Shown piece by piece: positions 8,805-16,497 of a stretch of 64,000 nucleotides of DNA. Made by a program: the position numbers and the translations under genes. Position 1 is the stretch's first letter; every line of letters begins with the position of its first letter. The notes beneath the pieces were generated by a model. That model saw only the letters and a list, made by a program, of their open reading frames with translations, was not told the DNA's origin and ran no database searches. Source of the stretch: Fluviicola sp. (GTDB lineage Bacteria > Bacteroidota > Bacteroidia > Flavobacteriales_D > Crocinitomicaceae); assembly GCF_039596395.1 (NCBI RefSeq), contig NZ_JBCNJT010000002.1, positions 806,001 through 870,000 of the forward strand. The letters run 5' to 3'.

Positions 8805-9857
8805 ATGAATAAATTACTGCTCTTATTGTTCTTATTACCCGGAATTTCGTTTGCCGCGTTTCGCCCGCATTCAGACGATTATATGTTGAATTATCTCCGT
8901 TGGGGAGCCAGGTATGAATTTGGAAATGCTTTCCAGCAGAACATTTACTACGGCGCAAAACCGGAAATTCTGAAGCAACATCATGTAAGTACGGTAAAAG
9001 CATACCGGGTGAATCAAAAAGGCAAGCAAAAAGAGTGGTACGAACGCAGATACGATACCTCCGGGAGACTCATCCAAATGAAAACAACAGGCGATGTAGT
9101 CGATTACACATTCGCAGATACATTATTACGTGAAGTAAACCGTACCACGAAGAAGCACGCATACAAAACCAAAATTTCCTATGATTCACAATCGCGGATT
9201 ACAAAAACGCAGTCTTTTGAGGATGGAAAATTAACCTCCGAAACCAACTACGGGTATTTCAACGGCCAACAGACTTCCCTGGTGGAAAAGAAACTATACG
9301 GGAAGAAAGAGAAGACTTACCGGCTGGAAACCGACTACGATCAGTTGTCGAAAAAGACTGTGGAATCCCGGTATGTGATCAACGGTGAATTAAAAAAGCG
9401 CTGGACTTACAGCTGCGACGAGAAAGGAAAGATCCAGGAAACAAAAGTCGAAGAAATCACTCAATGCCAATACTTCGATTCGAATAACGATGGCTCCTAC
9501 AGCAGTTATATGCGGACAATTGAAGACGGAAAAGACTATTTGCAGGAAACTTCCTTTAGCAAGGATTCCGTGCTCACCGAATACAAACGCTTCCTCCACG
9601 ATACCATTTTGGTGAATCACAATACCTATTCAAAGGAAAAAGACGTGTTCGAAGGGTATTCCAAAAAAGGAAAACGAAGCTATAAATTGATCGAAGAAAA
9701 GGATGTTAACGGAAATATTGTGAAACGCGTTGACTATTATAAGAAAACAGACAAATCTCCCATTACTACCCTTTCCGTTTATTCGGAAAAGAACCTGATC
9801 CGGGAAGTTACTTACCAGGATAAAAGTAAAACAAAATTTGAGTACACTTATTGGTAG
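8805..9857 (+). CDS. Exported protein with YD/MORN-like short beta repeats
   Basis: A 350-residue protein with a signal peptide (MNKLLLLLFLLPGISFAAF, about residues 1-18). The mature part is a run of short degenerate units with Y-D, G-R/K-I and E-x-x-Y patterns (for example YDTSGRLIQMK, YDSQSRITKTQ and CDEKGKIQETK). These resemble RHS/YD or YwqK-type beta-hairpin repeats seen in many secreted Bacteroidota proteins. It has no sorting domain and no lipobox, so it is probably periplasmic or loosely secreted. No enzymatic motif was found. The ATG was chosen because it begins the signal peptide. Confidence 0.75.
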   Translation: MNKLLLLLFLLPGISFAAFRPHSDDYMLNYLRWGARYEFGNAFQQNIYYGAKPEILKQHHVSTVKAYRVNQKGKQKEWYERRYDTSGRLIQMKTTGDVVDYTFADTLLREVNRTTKKHAYKTKISYDSQSRITKTQSFEDGKLTSETNYGYFNGQQTSLVEKKLYGKKEKTYRLETDYDQLSKKTVESRYVINGELKKRWTYSCDEKGKIQETKVEEITQCQYFDSNNDGSYSSYMRTIEDGKDYLQETSFSKDSVLTEYKRFLHDTILVNHNTYSKEKDVFEGYSKKGKRSYKLIEEKDVNGNIVKRVDYYKKTDKSPITTLSVYSEKNLIREVTYQDKSKTKFEYTYW

Positions 9858-9917
9858 CAAGCGTTTGAATGTGAAACGAAACACCCGTTTTCTGCCTATT
9901 CACACTGAAAAAGATGC

Positions 9918-9925
9918 TACTTTTG
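9918..9925 (+). promoter_or_regulatory. -7 box predicting a leaderless transcript
   Basis: TACTTTTG matches TAnnTTTG and ends 4 nt before the ATG at 9930. Confidence 0.55.
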
Positions 9926-9929
9926 CATT

Positions 9930-10397
9930 ATGAAATACCGCGTTTTATCCGACGAAGAATTGCAGCACCTGGAAGGTGACCTGAAAGCTTTTTTGATTAT
10001 CAATGGCGTTCACGGGGAAGAATGGGCAAAACTGAACCAGGAAGAACCACAGAAAGCGCTGGAACTGGTTGAATTATTTTCCGACCAGGTCATGCAGACC
10101 GTTTATGAAAAGGTAAAATTCCTCGAACACCGCGCCCCGGATTCCTGCATTGTATTTCATTTCGGGGAAAACGAGCAGGAATTGATCGCTATTCAGAAGA
10201 ATCCCGGATCTGTCGTGGATCTTTCGAGCGTGGAAGGAATTCACGAAGCACTGACCAAAACACCCGGTGATCTTTCCTTTTTTACCAGCAAAAAGCATTA
10301 CAACGATTCCCGCGAACTGGAAATTCACCGGTTGATTGAACAGGGAGCCGTTCTTTCAGATGCCGGTTTTTGGAATTCGCTGAAGGAAATTCTTTAG
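9930..10397 (+). CDS. DUF6495-like cytoplasmic protein
   Basis: A soluble 155-residue protein with no signal peptide or membrane segment. Its pattern (start MKYRVLSDEELQ, EWAKLN, VKFLEHRAPDSC, DLSFFTSKKHYNDSRELEIHRLIEQGA) agrees with my memory of the Bacteroidota-restricted family DUF6495, whose function is unknown. The family label rests on recall and was not searched. It is flanked by its own leaderless-type promoter and an unrelated lipoprotein gene. Confidence 0.75.
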   Translation: MKYRVLSDEELQHLEGDLKAFLIINGVHGEEWAKLNQEEPQKALELVELFSDQVMQTVYEKVKFLEHRAPDSCIVFHFGENEQELIAIQKNPGSVVDLSSVEGIHEALTKTPGDLSFFTSKKHYNDSRELEIHRLIEQGAVLSDAGFWNSLKEIL

Positions 10398-10551
10398 AAT
10401 GTTCACGAAATACTAGGAAAGCATAAGTAAATTGCACAGTGAAATCGCACAATTACTCACTCAAAATTTACTTAAATACAATCTACATAAAAAGTAGTTG
10501 ATACTCTACTCAGAAAGCTTAGTTTTACCCAAGCACCCCGGCTTAATTATT

Positions 10552-10953
10552 ATGAAGAATCGCTTTACTTACTTACTATTCGGACTGCTTTTTTTAGTCC
10601 TTTCTGCTTGCTCAAACTCTAACATAGACGATCGACTGGTAAAAAAGTGGACGCTTGTTAAAGTAGACGGTTTCGGTCCCGACAAAGACAAGATCTTAGG
10701 GATCAACAACATTTATTTTGATCTGAAAGACGACGAAACCTTTAAAGGACGTTGGTACGATCAGAACAACATGACGGATTTTATTGAAATGGAGGGAAAA
10801 TGGCTCAGTACCCAATACGACGATAAGATCGATTTATTTTTATTCTACGGTCCCAACCAAAAGAAGTCAATCATTTTCAACATCACGAAAGTGGAAGGAG
10901 ATGATATGACTATGCGCATTTCAGAAATTGATCATTTCTTTAAGGCGAAATAA
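10552..10953 (+). CDS. Lipocalin-like lipoprotein
   Basis: A 133-residue lipoprotein with lipobox LSAC. The start MKNRFTYLLFGL at 10552 was chosen over the in-frame upstream ATG at 10498 because only the former begins a signal peptide. After a short linker the sequence KKWTLVKVDG, alternating strands (FDLKDDETFKGRWYD, MEGKWLS) and an end in FNITKVEGDDMTMRI resemble the lipocalin-like domain common in Bacteroidota lipoproteins. The ligand is unknown. A UUCG-loop terminator follows at once. Confidence 0.75.
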   Translation: MKNRFTYLLFGLLFLVLSACSNSNIDDRLVKKWTLVKVDGFGPDKDKILGINNIYFDLKDDETFKGRWYDQNNMTDFIEMEGKWLSTQYDDKIDLFLFYGPNQKKSIIFNITKVEGDDMTMRISEIDHFFKAK

Positions 10954-10976
10954 ACAATATAAACCAATAACCAATG

Positions 10977-10997
10977 AGGGGCTTCGGCCCCTTTTTT
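10977..10997 (+). terminator. UUCG-tetraloop terminator
   Basis: Stem AGGGGC/GCCCCT (10977-10982 and 10987-10992) closed by the stable loop TTCG, then a T run. It ends the lipocalin-like gene and argues against the next gene starting at the in-frame ATG at 10999. Confidence 0.85.
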
Positions 10998-11045
10998 ATT
11001 GCAGATACTTCCCGAAGGTATATGCAGAAAGCAAGATGGAAGCAC

Positions 11046-11053
11046 TATATTTG
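11046..11053 (+). promoter_or_regulatory. -7 box predicting a leaderless transcript
   Basis: TATATTTG matches TAnnTTTG and ends 5 nt before the ATG at 11059. It supports that start over 10999. Confidence 0.55.
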
Positions 11054-11058
11054 TTCCC

Positions 11059-11673
11059 ATGGAACTGATAAAGGCATTTGAAAACCGTTTTGGAGCTCAC
11101 CGGGTGAAATCTATCCAAAACCCTTTGCACAATGAGCAGGAATTGATACTCCTGTTTCTTGAACTGGATGTTCCTGTAACGGTTGTTATGACGGCTTCTC
11201 TTTCGGAATACCAAATGCCGGTATTGGAGAAATGGGTCGGCAGGGAATTCAACGAGATTTATTTTTGCCTGCCTGCCTACTGGAATTTCGAAGATTATTC
11301 CAATCCGAATTTTTCCTGGATTTATACCTGGCTTTATAAACTGGAGCGTTTTGTAAGGGACAAAAATACGTGGTTCGGGCCGGGCCATACCATTCCAACC
11401 GGAAATCCGGAAGTTCCGATCTCCAACCTGATGAAACAGGAATATTTTATCTTTTTAGATCCGATCCTGCTTCAAAAAGAGCTTAGTCCGGTAAATTCGG
11501 CGGGTAAAACCATTCATTTCCTGAGTGTTGTCCCTATTTTCGGGGATGAACTGGATTTCAAAATGGGTAAAGGCACGCAAAAGTTCGTACGCCGTTTGAT
11601 ACAGCGTAACCTGGATGAAAAATTGGATGATTACCGCAGTTCGGTACTGAACAGTCGTTTGCGGTTCTTCTGA
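11059..11673 (+). CDS. Suppressor-of-fused (SUFU)-like domain protein
   Basis: A cytoplasmic protein of 204 residues from the chosen ATG. The pattern looks like the bacterial SUFU domain: an N-terminal strand-rich part, the segment VGREFNEIYFCLPAYWNFED, then W-x-x-x-x-L-x-x-L-x-R (WIYTWLYKLERFV), WFGPGHTIP, and a late FLSVVPIFGDEL. Bacterial SUFU proteins often occur in polymorphic-toxin immunity contexts, but no toxin gene adjoins this one, so I assign no function. It ends tail to tail with the ArsC-like gene, with no spacing. Confidence 0.65.
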   Translation: MELIKAFENRFGAHRVKSIQNPLHNEQELILLFLELDVPVTVVMTASLSEYQMPVLEKWVGREFNEIYFCLPAYWNFEDYSNPNFSWIYTWLYKLERFVRDKNTWFGPGHTIPTGNPEVPISNLMKQEYFIFLDPILLQKELSPVNSAGKTIHFLSVVPIFGDELDFKMGKGTQKFVRRLIQRNLDEKLDDYRSSVLNSRLRFF

Positions 11674-12033
11674 TTACTTCAGGTTTGCAAAAAACGCCTG
11701 GGCTCCTTCCACTTCTTTCTTCGCATTACCGATCCAGGTATGATCATCGTAGATCACGAACGGACGCTTCAGGAAGGTGTATTCCTCCAACATGTATTTG
11801 CGGTAATCTGCTTCTGTCAGGTTCATTTCATGCAATCCCTGCGAACGGAATTTCATCGCTCTTTTAGAGAACATTCCTTCGTAAGAACCCACTTTCTCCT
11901 TCAGCCAGTCGAGCGTTTTTGCGTCAATATTGGTTTGTTTGATATCAATCAGTTCCACATCTTCCGGCAGGTCCAAAGCTTTCAGGATCTTCTGGCACGT
12001 GTCGCAGGAGCTTAAGTAGTAAAATCTTCTCAT
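11674..12033 (-). CDS. ArsC/Spx-family thioredoxin-fold protein
   Basis: A 119-residue protein of the arsenate reductase-like (ArsC/Spx/YffB) family. It has a redox C-x-x-C at residues 10-13 (SSCDTCQK) near the N-terminus, the family TFLKRPFVIYDD segment with the cis-proline RP, and a typical length. It lacks an arsenic-operon context. Family members include glutaredoxin-type arsenate reductases and RNA-polymerase-binding Spx regulators; the data here do not decide between them. The gene follows the beta-barrel gene by 11 nt on the same strand, so the two may be co-transcribed. Confidence 0.85.
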   Translation of the reverse strand: MRRFYYLSSCDTCQKILKALDLPEDVELIDIKQTNIDAKTLDWLKEKVGSYEGMFSKRAMKFRSQGLHEMNLTEADYRKYMLEEYTFLKRPFVIYDDHTWIGNAKKEVEGAQAFFANLK

Positions 12034-12044
12034 GAAATTAGCTA

Positions 12045-12962
12045 TTAACGGTTTTGCATGTATTCGTCGTTTCTTTTTCGGTCTTCCGGTGTTCCGGTGT
12101 TACAACCGTTCGATTTTTTAGTGAAGTGATGTATCCAGCGGATCTGGAACTGTACCGGCCAGTAATTGCTGGAGAACCATTGGATGGTTGGTCTTGCGTG
12201 GTTCGGTTCATAAATCCCGATAGCCGGAACCAGGAACCCGAATGTAATGTAATCGCCGCGTCGAACGGTTCTGGTGAAGCCCAGATGCAGGTGGAACTGT
12301 GCCATAAAATCCTGCTGGAATTTCACCGGTGCAATGGTAGGAACATACGGAGCTTTCGGTGCAGGAAGCGCATTGAACAGGAAGTTGAATCCCAAACCTG
12401 TTTCCAAATGCCAGCCATCTGCAATCTTCGTAAAACGGTCGATAGTTACCCGTGCCGTCAAATACCCGTTGTAGAACGAACCGGTGCTTTCGTCAAAAGA
12501 AGAAGCTCCCGATCCCGGATTGTATAATTCAAAACGTGTGCGTTCGCTTCCACCGATATAATTAAAGCCAAGCCCCCAATCCAGGCGGTGAAACAAGTTC
12601 GCCCCGATCCATTTGATTTCTCCTTTATCTCCGCGTTTCTTGTACCAGGCATCCAAAATGCGCGATTTTTTCAAGCGGTAATGTGCTGCCCCGATTTCAA
12701 TAAATGCACCGGGTTTCCCAATCGGATCGACCTGCGCCGTAACCGGACGGCCGTTCACGTCTGTTGCGGAATACTCTGTAATCTTCGGATTGGTGAAGGT
12801 GTAATTCGGACCGATGGAAATCTGGATCCCGTCTTTGGTCAGTTGCCGGTAATCCCTTGCTCCACCGAAAAAATCCTTCCGGCTTTTACCGCGAAAATTC
12901 CGCGATTGGGCGAAAGAAGTTCCGGCCAGCATCAAACAAACAATTCCAAGGACAAATTTCAT
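12045..12962 (-). CDS. Predicted outer-membrane beta-barrel protein
   Basis: A 305-residue exported protein. The signal peptide (MKFVLGIVCLMLAGTSFAQ) is followed by alternating amphipathic strands (IQISIGPNYTFT, GAFIEIGAAHYRL, WHLETGLGFNFLF, FHLHLGFTRTVR, VQFQIRWIHHF) with aromatic girdles, typical of a barrel. A short hydrophilic, cysteine-containing tail follows the last strand, so the barrel does not end in the usual terminal aromatic. No plug domain or sorting domain is present. Function is unknown; probable co-transcription with the ArsC-like gene downstream. Confidence 0.75.
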   Translation of the reverse strand: MKFVLGIVCLMLAGTSFAQSRNFRGKSRKDFFGGARDYRQLTKDGIQISIGPNYTFTNPKITEYSATDVNGRPVTAQVDPIGKPGAFIEIGAAHYRLKKSRILDAWYKKRGDKGEIKWIGANLFHRLDWGLGFNYIGGSERTRFELYNPGSGASSFDESTGSFYNGYLTARVTIDRFTKIADGWHLETGLGFNFLFNALPAPKAPYVPTIAPVKFQQDFMAQFHLHLGFTRTVRRGDYITFGFLVPAIGIYEPNHARPTIQWFSSNYWPVQFQIRWIHHFTKKSNGCNTGTPEDRKRNDEYMQNR

Positions 12963-13042
12963 GATCGAATTTTTTTATAAATATGCTAAGTTTCGCGATT
13001 CGTTACGAAATCAGCTTCACTATTTTTTCCATTACGTGTTGT

Positions 13043-13621
13043 TTATTGCGCTTTTTGTTGCCTTTTCAGAAAGAGGAAATATACTATTGCGCTTAACCAC
13101 AATGGCAAGGTAAGCGCCCCATAGAACAATACAAAAACGACTCTTCCGAAAGCTATTTCTCCGAATGGACCGCCGTAAATCATTTGCCAGCCTGTAAGGT
13201 GTTCAACCGGGGCATACACAGGTGCAATTCTGGTGGTACTCTCTCCAATCAAACCTAGAACCTCCTCTATTCTTGAAGTTTGTGTTTTCACCGGAGGCTG
13301 ATAGATAAAATAGTAATCGACGGCTTCATACGCATAAACCAGATGATAACTCACCAATACTAATCCAATAGCAGTAATCGCAAGTTTCCAATAACGAAAT
13401 ACATTCAGTCTTCGTGCAACATATATCAATGCCCAAACCGAAACGCTTATTCGAATGAAATCCCATACTAATGAATGTGCAGTGGCAGCAGCAATTAATT
13501 CTTCCTGACTTTTTCCGGCATTCAATTTCTGCAAAATCACTGACGCGACAATATTCAAGAGCGCAAAGACTCCTCCGAATAGCAAAGTACTCTTTAGAAT
13601 CAATTTGGTGTCTCCCCTCAT
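13043..13621 (-). CDS. Four-helix integral membrane protein, unknown function
   Basis: A 192-residue protein with four predicted membrane helices: about 10-30 (LLFGGVFALLNIVASVIL), 50-68, 78-100 (LAITAIGLVLVSYHLVYAY) and 160-185 (VVFVLFYGALTLPLWLSAIVYFLF). The soluble loop between helices 3 and 4 is about 60 residues. It starts 13 nt after the stop of kmo on the same strand, so it may be expressed with kmo. I recognise no family and see no link to tryptophan catabolism in the sequence itself. Confidence 0.7.
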   Translation of the reverse strand: MRGDTKLILKSTLLFGGVFALLNIVASVILQKLNAGKSQEELIAAATAHSLVWDFIRISVSVWALIYVARRLNVFRYWKLAITAIGLVLVSYHLVYAYEAVDYYFIYQPPVKTQTSRIEEVLGLIGESTTRIAPVYAPVEHLTGWQMIYGGPFGEIAFGRVVFVLFYGALTLPLWLSAIVYFLFLKRQQKAQ

Positions 13622-13634
13622 TGCCCGGTCAGTA

Positions 13635-14972
13635 TCACGAAATCAATTCCAGCATTTTTTCCATCACGAACGGCTCGTCCCATCTTTCGTGGATATTTTC
13701 GATCTTCAGGATTTGCTGCATCAAAGCATCCTGTTTTCTTCCATTTCTCAATGCATCACTGTAACGTGTATTGCTGAAAGTAACCTGCGAATAAAGCGGA
13801 GTCCATTTGTCCGGATGTAAGCGGGAGAATTTCCCTTCAATCTTTTTCTGAAGCAGGAATTCAGGATCTGCGGTTTTATCGCGCATTTCCACATAATTGT
13901 CCAAAGCCAGGTCTAAAATTGCATTCGCATCCGGAACACGCTGATCGGAAAAACGGCCCAGTAAACCGCTCCAATCTCCCTTACTTTCGTCGTACATTTC
14001 ATTGAAAACGGTACAATCTTCAAATCCACAGTTCATTCCTTGTCCGTAGAACGGAACGATAGCGTGTGCGGCGTCACCCAACAGAACGATGTTGTCCTGG
14101 TAATTCCACGGTTCACAGCGAACCATAATCAATGAGCTGGTCGGGTTCCTGAAATAATCATCCAGTAAAGTAGGCATCATTTCAACGGCATCCGGGAACG
14201 TTTTATCAAAAAAGGCTGCTACCTGCTCCCGTGTCTGAAGCGTTGCAAACGACGTTTCTCCTTCCATCGGAAAGAACAACGTGCAGGTAAAGCTTCCGTC
14301 CAGGTTTGCCAGGGCAATCATCATGAATTCACCTCTTGGCCAGATATGCAGGCAATTTTTATCCAATTTATGGCTTCCGTCTGCATTTGCAGGAATGACC
14401 AGTTCTTTGTAACCATGATCCAGGTACTTTTGGGAATAATCGAAAGTCATGGATTTCTGCATGCGCATACGAACCGCCGAATAAGCTCCGTCCGTAGCAA
14501 AGATTTTATCTGCTTCAAACTGCTCTACCTCTTTGGTTTGCTCATTCTGGAACGAAAGCGTATTTGTTTTCAGGTTTACATCCAGGCATTTGCGGTCGAA
14601 GAAGTATTCGATATTCGGGTAATTATCCGCCAGGTTCATCAATTTCTGGTTCAATCCACCGCGCGAAACGGAATAGATTGCTTCGTTGTTTACCCCGTAA
14701 GGCTGATAAGTTAATGTACCATCCAATGCATGCATACAGCGGTTGTACATCGGAATGGCAATGTTGCGGATATCTTCGGCAATGCCGGCAATTTCAAGGG
14801 CTTTCCACCCGCGATCGGAAAGTGCCAGGTTGATCGATTTCCCACCTATCAGGCTCGCTTTTCTTAAATCCGGCCTGCGCTCAAATACGGAAACCTGGTA
14901 ACCTTTCTTCGCCAGTAAAATAGCTTGTAAACTTCCTACAAGTCCTGCTCCTACTACTGCTATTTTCTTCAT
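13635..14972 (-). CDS. kmo: Kynurenine 3-monooxygenase
   Basis: An FAD-dependent aromatic hydroxylase of 445 residues that converts L-kynurenine to 3-hydroxykynurenine with NADPH and O2. The N-terminal Rossmann motif GAGLVG is at residues 8-13. The KMO-specific block GKSINLALSDRGWKAL and the FAD-ribityl motif GDAAHAIVPFYGQGMNCGFED are both present. Bacteroidota use it with kynU for de novo NAD synthesis from tryptophan, and kynU lies just upstream on the same strand. The 80-nt gap between them is AT-rich with no terminator, so an operon is likely. No haaO, tdo or kynA is in the window. Confidence 0.96.
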   Translation of the reverse strand: MKKIAVVGAGLVGSLQAILLAKKGYQVSVFERRPDLRKASLIGGKSINLALSDRGWKALEIAGIAEDIRNIAIPMYNRCMHALDGTLTYQPYGVNNEAIYSVSRGGLNQKLMNLADNYPNIEYFFDRKCLDVNLKTNTLSFQNEQTKEVEQFEADKIFATDGAYSAVRMRMQKSMTFDYSQKYLDHGYKELVIPANADGSHKLDKNCLHIWPRGEFMMIALANLDGSFTCTLFFPMEGETSFATLQTREQVAAFFDKTFPDAVEMMPTLLDDYFRNPTSSLIMVRCEPWNYQDNIVLLGDAAHAIVPFYGQGMNCGFEDCTVFNEMYDESKGDWSGLLGRFSDQRVPDANAILDLALDNYVEMRDKTADPEFLLQKKIEGKFSRLHPDKWTPLYSQVTFSNTRYSDALRNGRKQDALMQQILKIENIHERWDEPFVMEKMLELIS

Positions 14973-15052
14973 AATCTTAATTGAAAATTTATAATTGAAA
15001 ATTGAAAAGAGAGATTCAAATGCTTTTCAATTGAACCATTCTCCATTTTCAA

Positions 15053-16336
15053 TTATTGTTCTAATATCGCTTCTTCCAAATATCTCCCAAGGAAATAAAC
15101 GTCCTCAAAGGAATTGTATAACGGAACAGGTGCCACCCGGATCACATTGGGTTCTCTCCAGTCTGCGACCACTCCTTTTTCAGAAATTGCATCGAAGATT
15201 TGTTTTCCTTTTCCATGTACCAGGATCGACAACTGAGCTCCTCTGCGTTTCGGTTCTTTCGGGGTGATGATCTCAAAACGGCATTTATCCGCATATTTCT
15301 CCGATAGTCCGTCCAGGATGAATTCCAGGTACCCTGTGAGAACTTCGCTTTTCGCTTTGAGCTTGTCCATTCCCACCTCATCGAAAATTTCCAAAGACGC
15401 CCAGTGAGCAGCCATTCCCAGCACAGGTGCGTTACTCAACTGCCACCCTTCTGCTCCTTCCATCGGAACAAATCCGGGCTCCATTTGAAAGCGTGTGCCT
15501 TTATCGTATCCCCACCATCCCGCAAAACGGGGAAGTGAAGCATTTTTTGCGTGTTTTTCATGAACAAACATCCCGGAAACTCCACCCGGACTTGAGTTCA
15601 AATATTTGTACGAGCACCAGGCAGCGAAATCAACTCCCCAATCGTGCAGTTTCACCGGAATATTTCCAGCAGCATGTGCCAGGTCAAACCCCACCATTGC
15701 TCCCACTCCTTTTCCTGCTTTGGTAATTGCTTCCATATCCAGCAATTGGCCGGTGTAGTAATTCACTCCGCCAAACATAACCAGGGCCAGGGAATCTCCC
15801 AATTCCAGGATTTTCGCCAGGATATCTTCGTCTCTCAACGTATGTTCTCCTTCCCGAGGACTCATTCCTACCAAATCCGTTTCCGGATCCAAACCGTGAA
15901 AACGCACCTGCGATTCCAACGCGTATAAATCGCTCGGGAATGCTTTCGCTTCACACAAGATCTTGGTTCTTGTACCTTTAGGCTGATAGAACGAAACCAT
16001 CAACAGGTGCAGGTTTGTAGTCAGGGAATGAGTTACCACCACTTCTTTCGGCAAAGCACCAACTACTCTGGCAGAAGCATCCGTCAGGAATTCGTGGTAC
16101 TTATACCAGGGATTTGTTCCCAGGAAATGTCCTTCTACTCCCCATTTTGCCCAATCATCCAATTCCAGGTTTACTTTTTCACGCGTTGTTTTCGGCTGTA
16201 AACCCAGCGAGTTCCCGGTGAAATATCTCACAGGATTGCTTGTGAAAGTTGGAAAATGGAAACGGTCTCTATAGGATTTCAATGGATCTGCTGCATCCAT
16301 CTGAGTTGCAAATTCGGGAGTAAATTCGTATTTCAT
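15053..16336 (-). CDS. kynU: Kynureninase
   Basis: A PLP hydrolase that cleaves 3-hydroxykynurenine to 3-hydroxyanthranilate and alanine. From the ATG at 16336 it has 427 residues. The frame continues upstream to 16423, but that extension does not match the family start, while MKYEFTPEFA does. The PLP lysine is K244 in CSYKYLNSSPGG, with D218 and H221 in GFDLAHAAGN. It is the first gene of the kynU-kmo unit and has a -7 box about 45 nt upstream, divergent from hemL. Confidence 0.96.
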   Translation of the reverse strand: MKYEFTPEFATQMDAADPLKSYRDRFHFPTFTSNPVRYFTGNSLGLQPKTTREKVNLELDDWAKWGVEGHFLGTNPWYKYHEFLTDASARVVGALPKEVVVTHSLTTNLHLLMVSFYQPKGTRTKILCEAKAFPSDLYALESQVRFHGLDPETDLVGMSPREGEHTLRDEDILAKILELGDSLALVMFGGVNYYTGQLLDMEAITKAGKGVGAMVGFDLAHAAGNIPVKLHDWGVDFAAWCSYKYLNSSPGGVSGMFVHEKHAKNASLPRFAGWWGYDKGTRFQMEPGFVPMEGAEGWQLSNAPVLGMAAHWASLEIFDEVGMDKLKAKSEVLTGYLEFILDGLSEKYADKCRFEIITPKEPKRRGAQLSILVHGKGKQIFDAISEKGVVADWREPNVIRVAPVPLYNSFEDVYFLGRYLEEAILEQ

Positions 16337-16380
16337 CTGATAAATCGATTGTTCTGTTGAGAACGGGTAAAAAACTGCGT

Positions 16381-16388
16381 CAAATATA
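16381..16388 (-). promoter_or_regulatory. -7 box of kynU
   Basis: The minus strand reads TATATTTG, a full -7 match, 44 nt before the kynU ATG. There is no good -33 TTG. It supports the start at 16336, because a start at 16423 would lie upstream of the promoter. Confidence 0.45.
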
Positions 16389-16465
16389 ACCAATCTTCGT
16401 GATTTTCCATGACGTGCAGGCATGCGATTAATCGCGCGCCTACACGTTTTTCAATTCGTAATTCG

Positions 16466-16473
16466 TAATTTTG
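16466..16473 (+). promoter_or_regulatory. -7 box of hemL
   Basis: TAATTTTG matches the consensus 24 nt before the hemL ATG at 16498. The upstream TTG codon at 16471 overlaps this box and is therefore unlikely to be the start. The box follows a short direct repeat of ATTCGTA. Confidence 0.45.
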
Positions 16474-16497
16474 CACCAAATTAAAATCGACGTCACA

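Noticed and set aside
10999-11058. Upstream ATG for the SUFU-like gene
   Set aside because: It directly follows the preceding terminator's T tract and lies upstream of a full -7 box, so an mRNA from that box would not contain it.
16471-16497. TTG as an upstream hemL start
   Set aside because: It overlaps the -7 box and the extra residues do not match the family N-terminus; the ATG at 16498 does.
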